A program made the position numbers and the translations under genes. Shown here piece after piece: positions 44,354-52,575 of a stretch of 64,000 bases of DNA (within the stretch, counting starts at the first letter, position 1; each line of letters begins with the position of its first letter). The notes below the pieces were generated by a model, which was not told the DNA's origin, searched no databases, and worked only from the letters and a program-made list of their open reading frames with translations. The DNA is from Cupriavidus sp. 2SB (GTDB taxonomy: Bacteria; Pseudomonadota; Gammaproteobacteria; Burkholderiales; Burkholderiaceae), in assembly GCF_005503625.1 (NCBI RefSeq), contig NZ_SCMX01000011.1, positions 55,111 through 119,110 of the forward strand, in the 5' to 3' direction.

Positions 44354-46279
44354 ATGCAAGCCCTGCGCATCCTCTCCCTCGTTCTAGTCTCCTTGGCGCT
44401 ATCCGTCTCGACGGCTTTGGCCGAGCCTCTATCCACGCAAGACAAGGCCAAGCAAGTCTGGCAATTGCTGGACTACCTTGCCGTTGACTATGGCGGTTCA
44501 GTCAACGATGGCCGCATCACCAATGAGGCTGAATATGCCGAGATGCAAGAGTTCGCGCAGACGGTCGCGCGACAGCTAGGCGAATTGCCGCCAGGACCCG
44601 CCTCCGAACAACTAGGCAAGGAAGCTGGCGCATTGCGTTTGTCCATCGCAGCGAAGGCCTCGCCAGAAACTGTCGCCGAACTGGCTCGGAAGTTGGCCAG
44701 CGGCGTCCTCACAGCCTATCCGGTTCCTATGGCACCAAGCAAGGCGCCTGATTTGCAGAACGGGGCGAAGCTCTATCAAAGCCATTGTGCGTCCTGCCAC
44801 GGCGTATCCGGTAACGCGGACGGCCCCCTCGCAGCGAAACTCAACCCGCCCCCGATTGCGCTGGCCGACCACGCGCGCGCGCAGGAACGCAGCGTCTTTG
44901 CCTTGCAACAGATCATCACGCGCGGCGTGGAGGGAACATCGATGCCGGGCTTTGCCCATCTCTCCGAAGACGACCGATGGGCTCTGGCCTATTTTGCTTC
45001 GACGCTGTCTTATTCAGATACTGACCGCCAGGCGGGCGCCAAGCTTTGGACTGCTGAACCGGGGCTGCGCGCGGCGGTTCCCACGCTCGACAAGCTTAGC
45101 CAGACCTCGGAGGCGGCACTTGCTAAATTCGTGGGTGCACAGACCTCTCGTGATGGTCTTGCATACCTGCGAAGCTCACCGGACGTACTGGCCGCATCGA
45201 CCACCGATAGTCTCTCAATCGCCAAGGAAAAGCTGAAGGAAAGTGTCACTGCGCTTGACAAGGGAGACACGCGGGCCGCATCGCAACTGGCTTTGTCCGC
45301 ATATCTTGATGGGTTCGAACCAGTTGAGCCTGCGTTGGCTGCCAAGAACCAGGCTCTCTTCCTGGACATCGAGAAGACGATGGGACTCTATCGAAATGCC
45401 GTCGCGAATGGCCAGGCAGAGCGCGCGCATGACATCGCAGCGCAACTGCAGTCAAGGCTGGACGAGGCGCAGGAAGCGCTCGCAGGCGCCAATGACGCAT
45501 TCTCGACCTTCCTTGGCGCCTTTACGATCCTGCTTCGTGAAGGGCTTGAAGCGCTGTTGGTAGTCGTAGCCATGCTGGCGTTCCTCAAGAAGGCCAATCG
45601 CACTGACGTCCTTCCCTACGTTCACGCGGGTTGGGTCACTGCGCTGGGAGCCGGTGGATTGACGTGGGCGGTAGCTACCTACGTCGTTGATCTGAGCGGC
45701 GCTAGTCGCGAAATGACCGAAGGCTTCTCCGCGGTCTTCGCGGCGGTCGTCCTACTCGGCGTCGGCATGTGGATGCACCAGAAGAGTCTGGCGGGACGCT
45801 GGCAATCGTACGTGAAGGAAAAGCTGTCGTCGGCATTGAACAGGAAATCGGCGTTTATGCTCTTCCTGCTATCGTTCGTCACGGTCTACCGGGAAGTATT
45901 TGAGACCGTGCTCTTCTACGCGGCCCTGTGGTCCGATGGCAACGGTGCCTACATGCTCGCGGGACTCGGTTGCGGTATTGCTGTGCTGGCAGTGATTGCG
46001 TTTCTGCTCCTGCGATCGACGGCGCGTTTGCCGATTCGACAATTTTTCGCGTTCAGCTCCGCCTTGGTTGGCGTGCTTGCCGTGGTCCTGATTGGCAAGG
46101 GCGTGGCGGCACTGCAGAAAGTTGGCCTGTTGCAAGTGACGCCGCTCTCTATGCCGCGTATCGATGTCTTGGGCGTTTACCCCTCTGTGCAAACCATTGC
46201 CGCGCAAGTGGCTATTCTCCTCATCATCGTTGCCAGCGTGACCTATAACTTGCGATCGCAACGTACCGCGAGGGTGTGA
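44354..46279 (+). CDS. pbrT: FTR1-family permease fused to a c-type cytochrome domain (PbrT-like), 641 aa
   Basis: A Sec signal (about 1-23) leads into a periplasmic region with one haem c site (CASCH, about 145-149; distal Met in SMPGFAHLSED) and a helical linker. It continues into seven transmembrane helices of the FTR1/OFeT family with both REXXE-type motifs (REGLE about 395; REVFE about 513). PbrT of C. metallidurans, a Pb(II) uptake protein, has this family relationship. I start at ATG 44354, which begins the signal peptide; the frame extends upstream without reason. Iron uptake is the family's general function. Confidence 0.84.
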   Translation: MQALRILSLVLVSLALSVSTALAEPLSTQDKAKQVWQLLDYLAVDYGGSVNDGRITNEAEYAEMQEFAQTVARQLGELPPGPASEQLGKEAGALRLSIAAKASPETVAELARKLASGVLTAYPVPMAPSKAPDLQNGAKLYQSHCASCHGVSGNADGPLAAKLNPPPIALADHARAQERSVFALQQIITRGVEGTSMPGFAHLSEDDRWALAYFASTLSYSDTDRQAGAKLWTAEPGLRAAVPTLDKLSQTSEAALAKFVGAQTSRDGLAYLRSSPDVLAASTTDSLSIAKEKLKESVTALDKGDTRAASQLALSAYLDGFEPVEPALAAKNQALFLDIEKTMGLYRNAVANGQAERAHDIAAQLQSRLDEAQEALAGANDAFSTFLGAFTILLREGLEALLVVVAMLAFLKKANRTDVLPYVHAGWVTALGAGGLTWAVATYVVDLSGASREMTEGFSAVFAAVVLLGVGMWMHQKSLAGRWQSYVKEKLSSALNRKSAFMLFLLSFVTVYREVFETVLFYAALWSDGNGAYMLAGLGCGIAVLAVIAFLLLRSTARLPIRQFFAFSSALVGVLAVVLIGKGVAALQKVGLLQVTPLSMPRIDVLGVYPSVQTIAAQVAILLIIVASVTYNLRSQRTARV

Positions 46280-46369
46280 GCCCCTGTCAGGCGCGAAGCT
46301 TTGTTCGTCGACCATTTCAAAGTCAGCGATTTGGCCCAAATGTGGCGGACTTTTTGCGACTACCTTCCA

Positions 46370-46408
46370 TTCGCGGCAGGATCGATGGACGGCATGGACA
46401 TGTAGGGC
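46370..46408 (+). repeat. Short relic of cusF
   Basis: About 39 bp nearly identical to the start of mature cusF (33912-33950), encoding [11 protein letters not shown] and then a stop. It lies between the FTR1 gene and the doxX remnant. It is too short to be functional and is best read as a scar of an earlier cus copy. Confidence 0.6.
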
Positions 46409-46444
46409 TGCCAAGGATGTCACGCAACTGTCGTGCTGTGCGGG

Positions 46445-46640
46445 CTGAGAAAAAGCCAACCTTCTGGAACTCGGCGATCGCCAAGCTGGCCAATTGGAAT
46501 GCCGCCCTCGACCTGTTCCGCGAGGACTACCGGGTGCCGCTGGTGCCCTCGGAGTCTGCGGCCTGCCTGGCGGTGTCAATCGAGCTGACCGCCCCAGCTT
46601 TGCTGTTGCTGGGACTGGCGACCCGCGCCGTGGCGATGCG
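46445..46640 (+). pseudogene. doxX: doxX gene, 5' part (interrupted)
   Basis: The frame reads KPTFWNSAIAKLANWNAALD, then FREDYRVPLVPSESAACLAV and LLLLGLATRAVAM: the first two thirds of a DoxX-family membrane protein. Homology stops at about 46640, next to the recombinase gene. The missing C-terminal part is found at 49408. The extreme N-terminus also looks replaced, so this piece may be broken at both ends. Confidence 0.72.
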
Positions 46641-46661
46641 ACAAGGCAACGCGCGCTGTCG

Positions 46662-48167
46662 CTACGGCCCATCATCCGCAAACGTGGCATCGACAAAGGC
46701 CCGCAACTGCGTCAGGTCGGTCCTGGCATAGGCCGCCGTGGTCTGCACCGAGGCGTGGCCGAGCAGCGCCTGGGCGGCCGGCAGCGGCACCTGGTGGTCG
46801 ACCACCAGTGTGCGCGCATAGGCATGGCGCAGCCAGTGCGGGGAGGCCGCGCGCAGTAAGAGCGCCTGCGCCGGCTCGCGCGCCTGCAGACCATCGGCCA
46901 CGGCCGCAAAGATCGCCTTGACCTCCCGGTACAGGCCTGCCGACTGTAGCGCTTCGCCCTTGTTGCCGTGGATTACAGGCAGCGCCTCGTGCGCCGGCGG
47001 CTCGGACGGCAGGCCGCGTGCTTGTCGGTAGGCGCGCAATACCGTCACGCACGGCACCGGCAGCGGAATGGCCCGTGCCTTGCGCCCCTTGCCGCAGACA
47101 TAGAGCGTCCACCGCCCGGGCGCCTCGGCCTCCAGGCGGGGCAGTGCGATCTCTGTCGACCAGGCCAGTTCCGCCAGGCGCACGCCGGCGTAACGATACA
47201 GCGCCCAAATCGCGCGCCGCCGCTGCGCCGCCAGCGTGTTGGTCGTGTTGGCGGCGGCAAACTCCGGCGCCTCAAGCCAGGCATCGCACGCGGCCAGCAG
47301 CGCTGGCGGGATCAGCCGCGTCGGCGCGAAGCCGGCCCGGGTGCGGCTGCCGGCGGACAGGCCCGCGGCCGGATTGGCATGCAAGTAGCCGGTGTCGTAC
47401 CAGTAGCCGTAGAGGCTTGCCACCACCGCCAGCGCGCGCGTGCGGGTCGCTTCTGACAAGGGCGGCGCGGCGTCCTCCCTGCCGGTCTCCCCGTGCTGCA
47501 GCGCGTGCCGGTAGCCGAGCAACCGCTGGCGCGTGAGGTCCGAGAGCGGCCCAAGCTCGTGCGCGCCGCACCAGCGCATCAGGCGGCGCAGTTCGGCGCC
47601 ATAGGCGCGCAACGTGTGGGGCGAGCGCCCGGTTCGGTCGCGCAGGAAGAGCGCCAGCGCCTGTGCATCGTCGGCGGCGCCGAGCGTGTTGGCCGCCGCG
47701 TGCGGCTGGGCGAAGCGGCCGGCGCGCGTGAGCCACGCGTGGTCAGCAGGGCCGTAAGCGGCCAGCCACGGGTTCGCCGCGACAGCTCCCCTCGCTTCCG
47801 CGGCGGTCGGCACCGTTGCTTCGCTCGCTAAGGCGGCGGTGGACCGGATGCGGCGCCGGTGCGTGTGCAGCAGCCGCGCGAGGACCGTCTCCGGGCGGGG
47901 CGCCAGATCCGCCGTCACCGTGCGCAGGCGCCCGCGCTCCCAGTATTCGACTGCCCCATCGTGCGCCAGCAGCAGCTTGAGCACGGTCGGCTGCGCGGCC
48001 TTGGCGTCGGCCAGCGAGCCATAGCGGCGCTTGACGCGCGCCAGCGTCCAGTGCGCGTAGACCGGGTGCCCGAGTGCCTCCGCCAGGTAGGCGAGGGCCG
48101 CCGCGACGGTGGCCGGCAGTGGGCGCGGCGGCACCGCGCCCGTATCGATCCAGTCGGCCGGCTTCAT
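46662..48167 (-). CDS. Tyrosine recombinase/integrase, 501 aa
   Basis: A phage-integrase-family recombinase. The N-terminal 90 residues (YLAEALGHPVYAHWTLARVK) form an extra domain I associate with the DUF3701 group. The SAM-like core-binding domain is around FLRDRTGRSPHTLRAYGAEL, and the catalytic domain has Arg in YRYAGVRLAELAW, H-x-x-R in PHWLRHAYA, His in LLGHASVQTT and the nucleophile Tyr in AYARTDL. All catalytic residues are intact. It overlaps the upstream KfrA-like gene by 4 bp and lies inside a broken doxX gene, so it is the likely mover of that insertion. Confidence 0.92.
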   Translation of the reverse strand: MKPADWIDTGAVPPRPLPATVAAALAYLAEALGHPVYAHWTLARVKRRYGSLADAKAAQPTVLKLLLAHDGAVEYWERGRLRTVTADLAPRPETVLARLLHTHRRRIRSTAALASEATVPTAAEARGAVAANPWLAAYGPADHAWLTRAGRFAQPHAAANTLGAADDAQALALFLRDRTGRSPHTLRAYGAELRRLMRWCGAHELGPLSDLTRQRLLGYRHALQHGETGREDAAPPLSEATRTRALAVVASLYGYWYDTGYLHANPAAGLSAGSRTRAGFAPTRLIPPALLAACDAWLEAPEFAAANTTNTLAAQRRRAIWALYRYAGVRLAELAWSTEIALPRLEAEAPGRWTLYVCGKGRKARAIPLPVPCVTVLRAYRQARGLPSEPPAHEALPVIHGNKGEALQSAGLYREVKAIFAAVADGLQAREPAQALLLRAASPHWLRHAYARTLVVDHQVPLPAAQALLGHASVQTTAAYARTDLTQLRAFVDATFADDGP

Positions 48168-49102
48168 GACTGGGCGGTCCGCTTGGCGGCCGCCTTGCCC
48201 GTCGATCTGGGCACGCGCGTCTTGGCCGCTGGTGGCGCCGCGGCCAGGGTCGCACGCAGCAGCTCGTCGAGCTGGGCGCGCTGGCTGGCGGTGACGGCCT
48301 TGAGTGCGCTCGCCTCGCCCGCGGCGGTCTGGCGCGCGGCCCGCTCGCTGGCCAGGTCGGCGTCGAGTCGTGCGCGCTCGTCTTCCAGCGCGGCGATGCG
48401 CCGCTCGGCGAATTTGAGTTGGGAGGCCAGTTGCGCGCGCTCGGCCCGCACCGCGTCGCGCTGGTGCGCGGTTTCCTGCAGGAGCTGCTTCGACAGCGCC
48501 TCGTAGCGCGCCTGGGTGGTGGCGATCGCCTCGGTGTGGGTGCGCTCGCCCGCCGTGGCGCGCTCCTGGGCGGTCGCCAGCGCCGCCTCGAGCTCGCCCC
48601 GGCGTGCGGCTTGCTCATCGGCGCGCGCGCACGCCGCCGCCTGGGCGGCGCACGCTACGGCCAGCGCGGTGTCGCGCGCGGCGAGCTGGCCGCGCACCTC
48701 GCTCAGTTCGGCCCGCAGCAGCTCGACCCGCAGTTCGGCCTCGGCGCGGGCGGCCTCGGCGGTGTCGGCTGTGGCTTGCGCCTCGCGCTTCAGGCGCACC
48801 ACGTCGTCGAGCTGCACCGCGACCGCGGCCTGCCACAGCGCGCGCATCGCTTCGGCGATCTCGACCGGAATCTCGGGCAGGGCGAGGTCGGCCAGGCCCG
48901 AGCGCACCACCTCGGCCTCGATCGCGTTGAGCGTACGCGACAGCGTTGCAGGGTCACCGCCGCCCAGGCGGTCACGCAGCTTGCGCACCGACACCACGCG
49001 GCGAAAGCGTGCGGCCGTGGGCGGCGCCGCGTCGCCGGCCTCGGTGAGCATGGCCAGCACGGTGGCGCGGATCTGGTCGGGGGTGGCGGCGAGGCGGGGC
49101 AT
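48164..49102 (-). CDS. KfrA-like DNA-binding coiled-coil protein, 312 aa
   Basis: The N-terminal 110 residues resemble the KfrA/plasmid replication-region DNA-binding domain (TPDQIRATVLAMLTEAG, RFRRVVSVRKLRDRLGGGDP, TLSRTLNAIE). A very long alpha-helical coiled coil rich in Ala, Arg, Glu and Gln follows (residues about 125-290), then a basic Pro/Lys tail. KfrA is an autoregulated plasmid stability factor; with the recombinase it may act as an accessory protein or excision/regulation factor. It is transcribed from the 49103-49407 region. Confidence 0.83.
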   Translation of the reverse strand: MPRLAATPDQIRATVLAMLTEAGDAAPPTAARFRRVVSVRKLRDRLGGGDPATLSRTLNAIEAEVVRSGLADLALPEIPVEIAEAMRALWQAAVAVQLDDVVRLKREAQATADTAEAARAEAELRVELLRAELSEVRGQLAARDTALAVACAAQAAACARADEQAARRGELEAALATAQERATAGERTHTEAIATTQARYEALSKQLLQETAHQRDAVRAERAQLASQLKFAERRIAALEDERARLDADLASERAARQTAAGEASALKAVTASQRAQLDELLRATLAAAPPAAKTRVPRSTGKAAAKRTAQS

Positions 49103-49407
49103 GGCAGTTTCCGGAGGCGCATTTCAGCCTATCTTACGCACATACCTAACGTTAGAAAAGCCATTTATGTGTTGCTTGGGAAAACCAAAGACGGATAAAT
49201 CTAGTTATCTTGCGGAAACAATGGCTTCCAGCCACAGGGCGCGCTTGGCCGCGCGGCGGGGGCGGTCAACGTTCCAAAACCAAGGGGAAAAGGACCAGTC
49301 AGCAAGTGACTGATTTGACTAGGGTTTTAGGGTGGGCATCACCCTGGAACCCGCATGGCTGCTACGGGTGGCTACCCCGGTAAATTGCGGCGAAATCAAG
49401 GGGACCC
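49103..49407. other. Control/end region of the recombinase element with inverted repeats
   Basis: A gene-free stretch upstream of the KfrA-like gene. It contains a 10-bp palindrome CTAACGTTAG (49146-49155), a plausible KfrA-type operator, and a 6-bp inverted repeat with 5-nt loop, CAGTCA-gcaag-TGACTG (49296-49312), which could be a recombinase core or regulator site. Near 49400 the doxX homology resumes, so the right end of the element lies here. No matching inverted repeat is visible at the left end near 46640. Confidence 0.5.
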
Positions 49408-49500
49408 CTGATCCAGACATTCGTCTATTCGCTGGCCTGGCCGCATATCCAGTGGGCGGCGATGCTGGTGGTGCGGCTGCGCCCGGGTGCGGGTAACTAG
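49408..49500 (+). pseudogene. doxX: doxX gene, 3' part (interrupted)
   Basis: The frame reads LIQTFVYSLAWPHIQWAAML followed by VVRLRPGAGN and a stop, then SLDEL out past the stop. This is the usual C-terminal block of the same DoxX subfamily as the 46445-46640 piece (family pattern TLVIQ-FVYP-AWP-H--WAALL and G-LSLD). Together the two pieces give a nearly whole gene missing about nine residues, plus a premature stop. Confidence 0.72.
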
Positions 49501-49586
49501 TCGCTGGACGAACTGTAGGGGGCGAGCACTAACCGTCTCGCGCGGCGGCTTGCGAACCATAGGTCGGCCCGCGGCCGGAAAAATGC

Positions 49587-49618
49587 TTGACCTTCCCTGC
49601 CGTGGGAACGTCCATATT
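49587..49618 (+). promoter_or_regulatory. CueR-like MerR-family promoter (imperfect)
   Basis: TTGACC -35 (49587-49592), then TTCCC and GGGAA around a 6-bp centre (49593-49608), then a CCATAT or CATATT -10 at 19-20 bp spacing. The first arm ACCTT is intact and the second reads AACGT and is shifted by 1 bp relative to the sites at 8743 and 27200. It lies about 80 bp before the small gene at 49701. Confidence 0.5.
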
Positions 49619-49700
49619 AACCATGGGGGACAGAAGCCCCTGCGGCGTGGCAGGACCAAGTCGGCAGAGAGCATCGGATTTTCCGCCGGAGGTTAGTCAA

Positions 49701-49877
49701 ATGGGCGTTCCGGGGCGCACGTTGTATGAAGAGGTCTTTGCGGTGTTCGAAAGGGCATGCCAGGAAAGCGATTTCGAGCTGGCCGAGGACCTCCTGCTCG
49801 CCCTAGAAGCGATGGATCGCCGGCAGGAAGCTCATCGGCAACTCGACCGCGCCTACCTGCTGCTAGCCGATCTCTGA
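49701..49877 (+). CDS. Small uncharacterised helical protein, second member, 58 aa
   Basis: I start at ATG 49701 with a GGAGG site 8 nt upstream. The product has three short helices (TLYEEVFAVFERACQES, FELAEDLLLALEAMDR, LDRAYLLLADL). It shares its pattern of aromatic and leucine positions with the 74-aa product at 8834, for example LYEEVFAVF/AEAVYAAYAL, DLLLALEAM/PLLRALELL and LDRAYLLL/LNAAYTLI. No signal peptide and no metal-binding motif. Its CueR-like promoter hints at copper control. I cannot name the family. Confidence 0.62.
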   Translation: MGVPGRTLYEEVFAVFERACQESDFELAEDLLLALEAMDRRQEAHRQLDRAYLLLADL

Positions 49878-49964
49878 GAACGGGAGTCCCCCGACTTTGG
49901 TTTCTACCTGCTTGCCATCGGCTGGCCAATGCCCCTGGGGACAGCAGTGGTCCTCTTCCATGCC

Positions 49965-50372
49965 TTAGCGTGCAATATTTTCCGTTTTCTGAAGTGACCC
50001 CTTCTTTACGGAGTCCCGCGTATACCAGTCGTTCTTCTCGACAACCGGCTCTTTGCGATAGTGCCGCATGACCCGAAGAAAGCACTCGAGAGGCTGTTCT
50101 TCTTTCGTAACCATCGGGCCTAACGTCGTCGGAGACAATTGCACGTTCCGGCTAATTCGAGAAACATCGTCTATTTTGCAGAAAGCGGCCGCTAACCGAT
50201 CGAGCGGGGGAGTATCCGAAGGTCTTGCGAGCGCCGAGGCAATTTCTTCCATGTGCGCCGGGCTGCAAGGAAACTCATGTCGATCGGACAGTGCGCTCAC
50301 TTTGGCTTGCAGAGCCGGGTTCGTGCCCTCGTGAAGGTACGCAAACAGGTTGTAATCCAGGTAAATTCTCAT
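49965..50372 (-). CDS. PIN-domain-like protein, 135 aa
   Basis: The N-terminus MRIYLDYNLFAYLHEG has the hydrophobic beta strand ending in Asp that opens PIN nuclease domains. Further acidic residues (HMEEIASAL) follow at the expected distance. The second half (RHYRKEPVVEKNDWYTRD) no longer resembles a PIN C-terminus and lacks the final Asp-containing motif, so it may be truncated or a variant. No antitoxin gene adjoins it. The start at 50372 has a weak ribosome site. Confidence 0.55.
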   Translation of the reverse strand: MRIYLDYNLFAYLHEGTNPALQAKVSALSDRHEFPCSPAHMEEIASALARPSDTPPLDRLAAAFCKIDDVSRISRNVQLSPTTLGPMVTKEEQPLECFLRVMRHYRKEPVVEKNDWYTRDSVKKGSLQKTENIAR

Positions 50373-50479
50373 GCGATGGAGTTTGCGTATTGTTAAGCGC
50401 GCTCATACGTTTGGGAAATGCTGGCCGAACCTGAAGTTGGCGCATTCGCGCTGCACGTGGCTTGGGAGCAGTGGGAGTC

Positions 50480-50938
50480 TTACTTCTTCGACATTTGAAG
50501 GATTCTGAGCACGATGAGTGCGAAGGCAGTCGCGACGATGGCCGTCACCGCATGGCCCATGCCGGCGGCCACGCCGATCGCGGCAGCAATCCAGATGCTC
50601 GCGGCAGTTGTGAGCCCCCTGACGTGTGTCTCATTGTCCGGCTTCAGGATCGCCCCTGCACAAAGGAATCCGATGCCTGACGTGAGACCCTGAAGCACGC
50701 GGCTCATGTCGGCAAGCTGCACGCCCGCCTGGAGGGGAACCACGACAAAAACGCATGCCCCCAGCGCGACGAGCATGTGAGTGCGCACGCCTGCGGATTT
50801 TCCCGAGCTCTCCCGCTCGTACCCCAGCAAGCCCCCCAAAACGATAGAGACGGTCATTCGAACGACGGCACGTACTGCCTCGGCAGCATTAGCGAGATCG
50901 GAGAATTCCGAGCTCAATGTGCGGATGATGTCGTTCAT
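50480..50938 (-). CDS. MgtC/SapB-family membrane protein, 152 aa
   Basis: It shows the MgtC N-terminal domain: a basic region GGLLGYERESSGKSAGVRTH with the family's G-x-E-R and K-x-A-G-x-R-T-H motifs, followed by three to four transmembrane helices and LTSGIGFLCAGAIL, a typical block. The C-terminal cytoplasmic domain of Salmonella MgtC is absent, as in the short SapB-like members. The role is magnesium/low-phosphate stress or modulation of ATP synthase in studied cases; here it is uncertain. Confidence 0.87.
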   Translation of the reverse strand: MNDIIRTLSSEFSDLANAAEAVRAVVRMTVSIVLGGLLGYERESSGKSAGVRTHMLVALGACVFVVVPLQAGVQLADMSRVLQGLTSGIGFLCAGAILKPDNETHVRGLTTAASIWIAAAIGVAAGMGHAVTAIVATAFALIVLRILQMSKK

Positions 50939-51187
50939 TGCGGAGCGTCTCTGGGTGTGTCCTGAAAATGGCCAAGACAGTCTATGTCGCAGAAGATGAC
51001 TGTCAGATTGCCGAGCTATGACACAACCGGATTCGCTGGCCCGGGGGCAAGATTAACAACGTATTACATTTCGGCAATAAAGCCTGACAACGGAAGGGCA
51101 ACCTTAGAATGCCGGCCATTAGTGCTCGTTTTCGCGCCAGTGTGTCCACTCGAAGTGCGCGACATTCTCCTCCAGCCCCCGAACCGC

Positions 51188-51838
51188 ATGACCGATTCTT
51201 CAATCTCCCCGTCCCAACCCGCTGGTCTCTCGAGGGCGCTGGACAATTTCCTGACACGCCACCGCATCGGCGTTTGGCGTGTTGTCGTAACGTTTGTCCT
51301 GGCAAGTCTGGTCTTTGGCCATTCTCGCTGGGACGGTACCTGGGTGTCGCCGCTGCTGCTGACGCTGGGGATGTTGGGGGTGAGCCTGGCCACGGTCGGG
51401 CGGCTCTGGTGCGCGTTGTACATTTCCGGGCGCAAGAACAATACCTTGGTGACCTCGGGTCCATATTCACTGTGTCGCCATCCGCTCTATGTCTGCAACT
51501 TGCTAGGCATTATCGGACTAGGGGCGATGACCGAGTCGCTGGCGGTTACCGCAGTCCTGGCGCTCGCATTTGCGCTGATGTACCCGGCTGTCATCCGGAC
51601 GGAAGACCGCTTTCTGGCTTCCGCCTTCCCGGAATTCGCCGAATACGCACGCCGTACACCAGCGTTCTTTCCCCGTCTGTCGCTGTATAGGGGGGAGTCG
51701 ACATGGACGGTCCATGTGTCTTCCTTTCAACGCAATATTGCGGACTCGGTCTGGTTTCTCGGCCTGTCGGTGGTCGTGGAGTCGTTTGATTTGTTCCATG
51801 ACGCCGGCGTCCTCCGGGCGGTCGTGACGCTTGCCTGA
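51188..51838 (+). CDS. czcN: CzcN-type isoprenylcysteine methyltransferase-family protein, 216 aa
   Basis: A membrane protein of the ICMT/phospholipid methyltransferase family: SGPYSLCRHPLYVCNLLGII, then RTEDRFLASAFPEFAEYARR. CzcN is the first gene of the czcNICBADRSE cluster of C. metallidurans and belongs to this family; its role in resistance is unclear. I start at 51188 (MTDSSISPSQ); no strong ribosome site is visible, and the frame is open upstream to 50984. 50939-51187 shows nothing else. Confidence 0.82.
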   Translation: MTDSSISPSQPAGLSRALDNFLTRHRIGVWRVVVTFVLASLVFGHSRWDGTWVSPLLLTLGMLGVSLATVGRLWCALYISGRKNNTLVTSGPYSLCRHPLYVCNLLGIIGLGAMTESLAVTAVLALAFALMYPAVIRTEDRFLASAFPEFAEYARRTPAFFPRLSLYRGESTWTVHVSSFQRNIADSVWFLGLSVVVESFDLFHDAGVLRAVVTLA

Positions 51839-52047
51839 TGCGGGCAACTCCGCATACACGTACAGCCATGCACTACGCTCACGTCTCCGATTCTGTTGTC
51901 GAGAGCATGCTCGTGATGCTGGTCGGCCTGATCGTCCTGTATGTGGGGTTCGCTGTCTATTTGCGGTGGAAGCATGGGCCCGCCCCCAAGCGTAAGACTG
52001 ATGAGGGGCGAAAGCGGCACCCCAAAACGAGCAGGCGAAAGCGATAA
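51838..52047 (+). CDS. Small single-span membrane protein between czcN and czcI, 69 aa
   Basis: The ATG at 51838 overlaps the czcN stop (TGATG), suggesting translational coupling; ATG 51868 is an alternative. One transmembrane helix (MLVMLVGLIVLYVGFAVYL) is followed by a strongly basic tail (RWKHGPAPKRK ... KTSRRKR), which should be cytoplasmic. It has no metal-binding motif. I do not recognise it. It may be an accessory to CzcN or the Czc pump. Confidence 0.52.
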   Translation: MRATPHTRTAMHYAHVSDSVVESMLVMLVGLIVLYVGFAVYLRWKHGPAPKRKTDEGRKRHPKTSRRKR

Positions 52048-52152
52048 TCGTAATCTGCTCTTAATGCTGGTGATCGAGGATTCATGTAAACTTCGGCGAC
52101 GGCCCAGCCGTTAGTACTTTAACCCCAAGCCCCCCGCACAGTCTCCCAAGGA

Positions 52153-52500
52153 ATGCGACGTTTCGTTCTGATCTTCGTGCTGCTCATTTTGCCGTTCCAG
52201 TTTTCCTGGGCGGCAGCGGCACGCTATTGTCAGCACGAGAAAGCCACGGCCACTTGGCACCTTGGGCACCACGAGCATCGTCATCAGCAGCCGGAAGGTA
52301 AAACGGATGCCGAGAAAAAGCCATTCGTGGATACAGACTGCGGGGTATGCCATCTGGTCTCCCTCCCGTTCGTCTATGGACAGACGCAGGACGTGTTGAT
52401 AGCGAATCGGGTAGAAGTGACCGATACTCAACATGCGTCCGAGTTCTCGTCTCTGAATGCCAGGGCTCCCGACCGTCCTCAGTGGCAGCGTCTCGCTTGA
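52153..52500 (+). CDS. czcI: CzcI periplasmic regulatory protein, 115 aa
   Basis: A small secreted His-rich protein (signal peptide ILLPFQFSWA-like, mature HHEHRHQQPEG, and CGVCHLVSLP). Its N-terminus (MRRFVLIFVLLILPFQFSWA), size and place directly before czcC match CzcI of C. metallidurans, thought to modulate czc expression. An AAGGA site precedes the ATG. The gap to czcC is 75 bp. Confidence 0.88.
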   Translation: MRRFVLIFVLLILPFQFSWAAAARYCQHEKATATWHLGHHEHRHQQPEGKTDAEKKPFVDTDCGVCHLVSLPFVYGQTQDVLIANRVEVTDTQHASEFSSLNARAPDRPQWQRLA

Positions 52501-52575
52501 TCGGCGAGACGACGACTCTTTTTCTCCTTTCGTCTCTCGCCGAATTCTCCTGGTCACATACCTTGGTGCAATTCG

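Noticed and set aside
46640..49407. Tn3-family transposon with terminal inverted repeats around the recombinase
   Set aside because: I compared the sequence near 46640 with the reverse complement of the right end near 49400 and found no matching ends; no tnpA is present.
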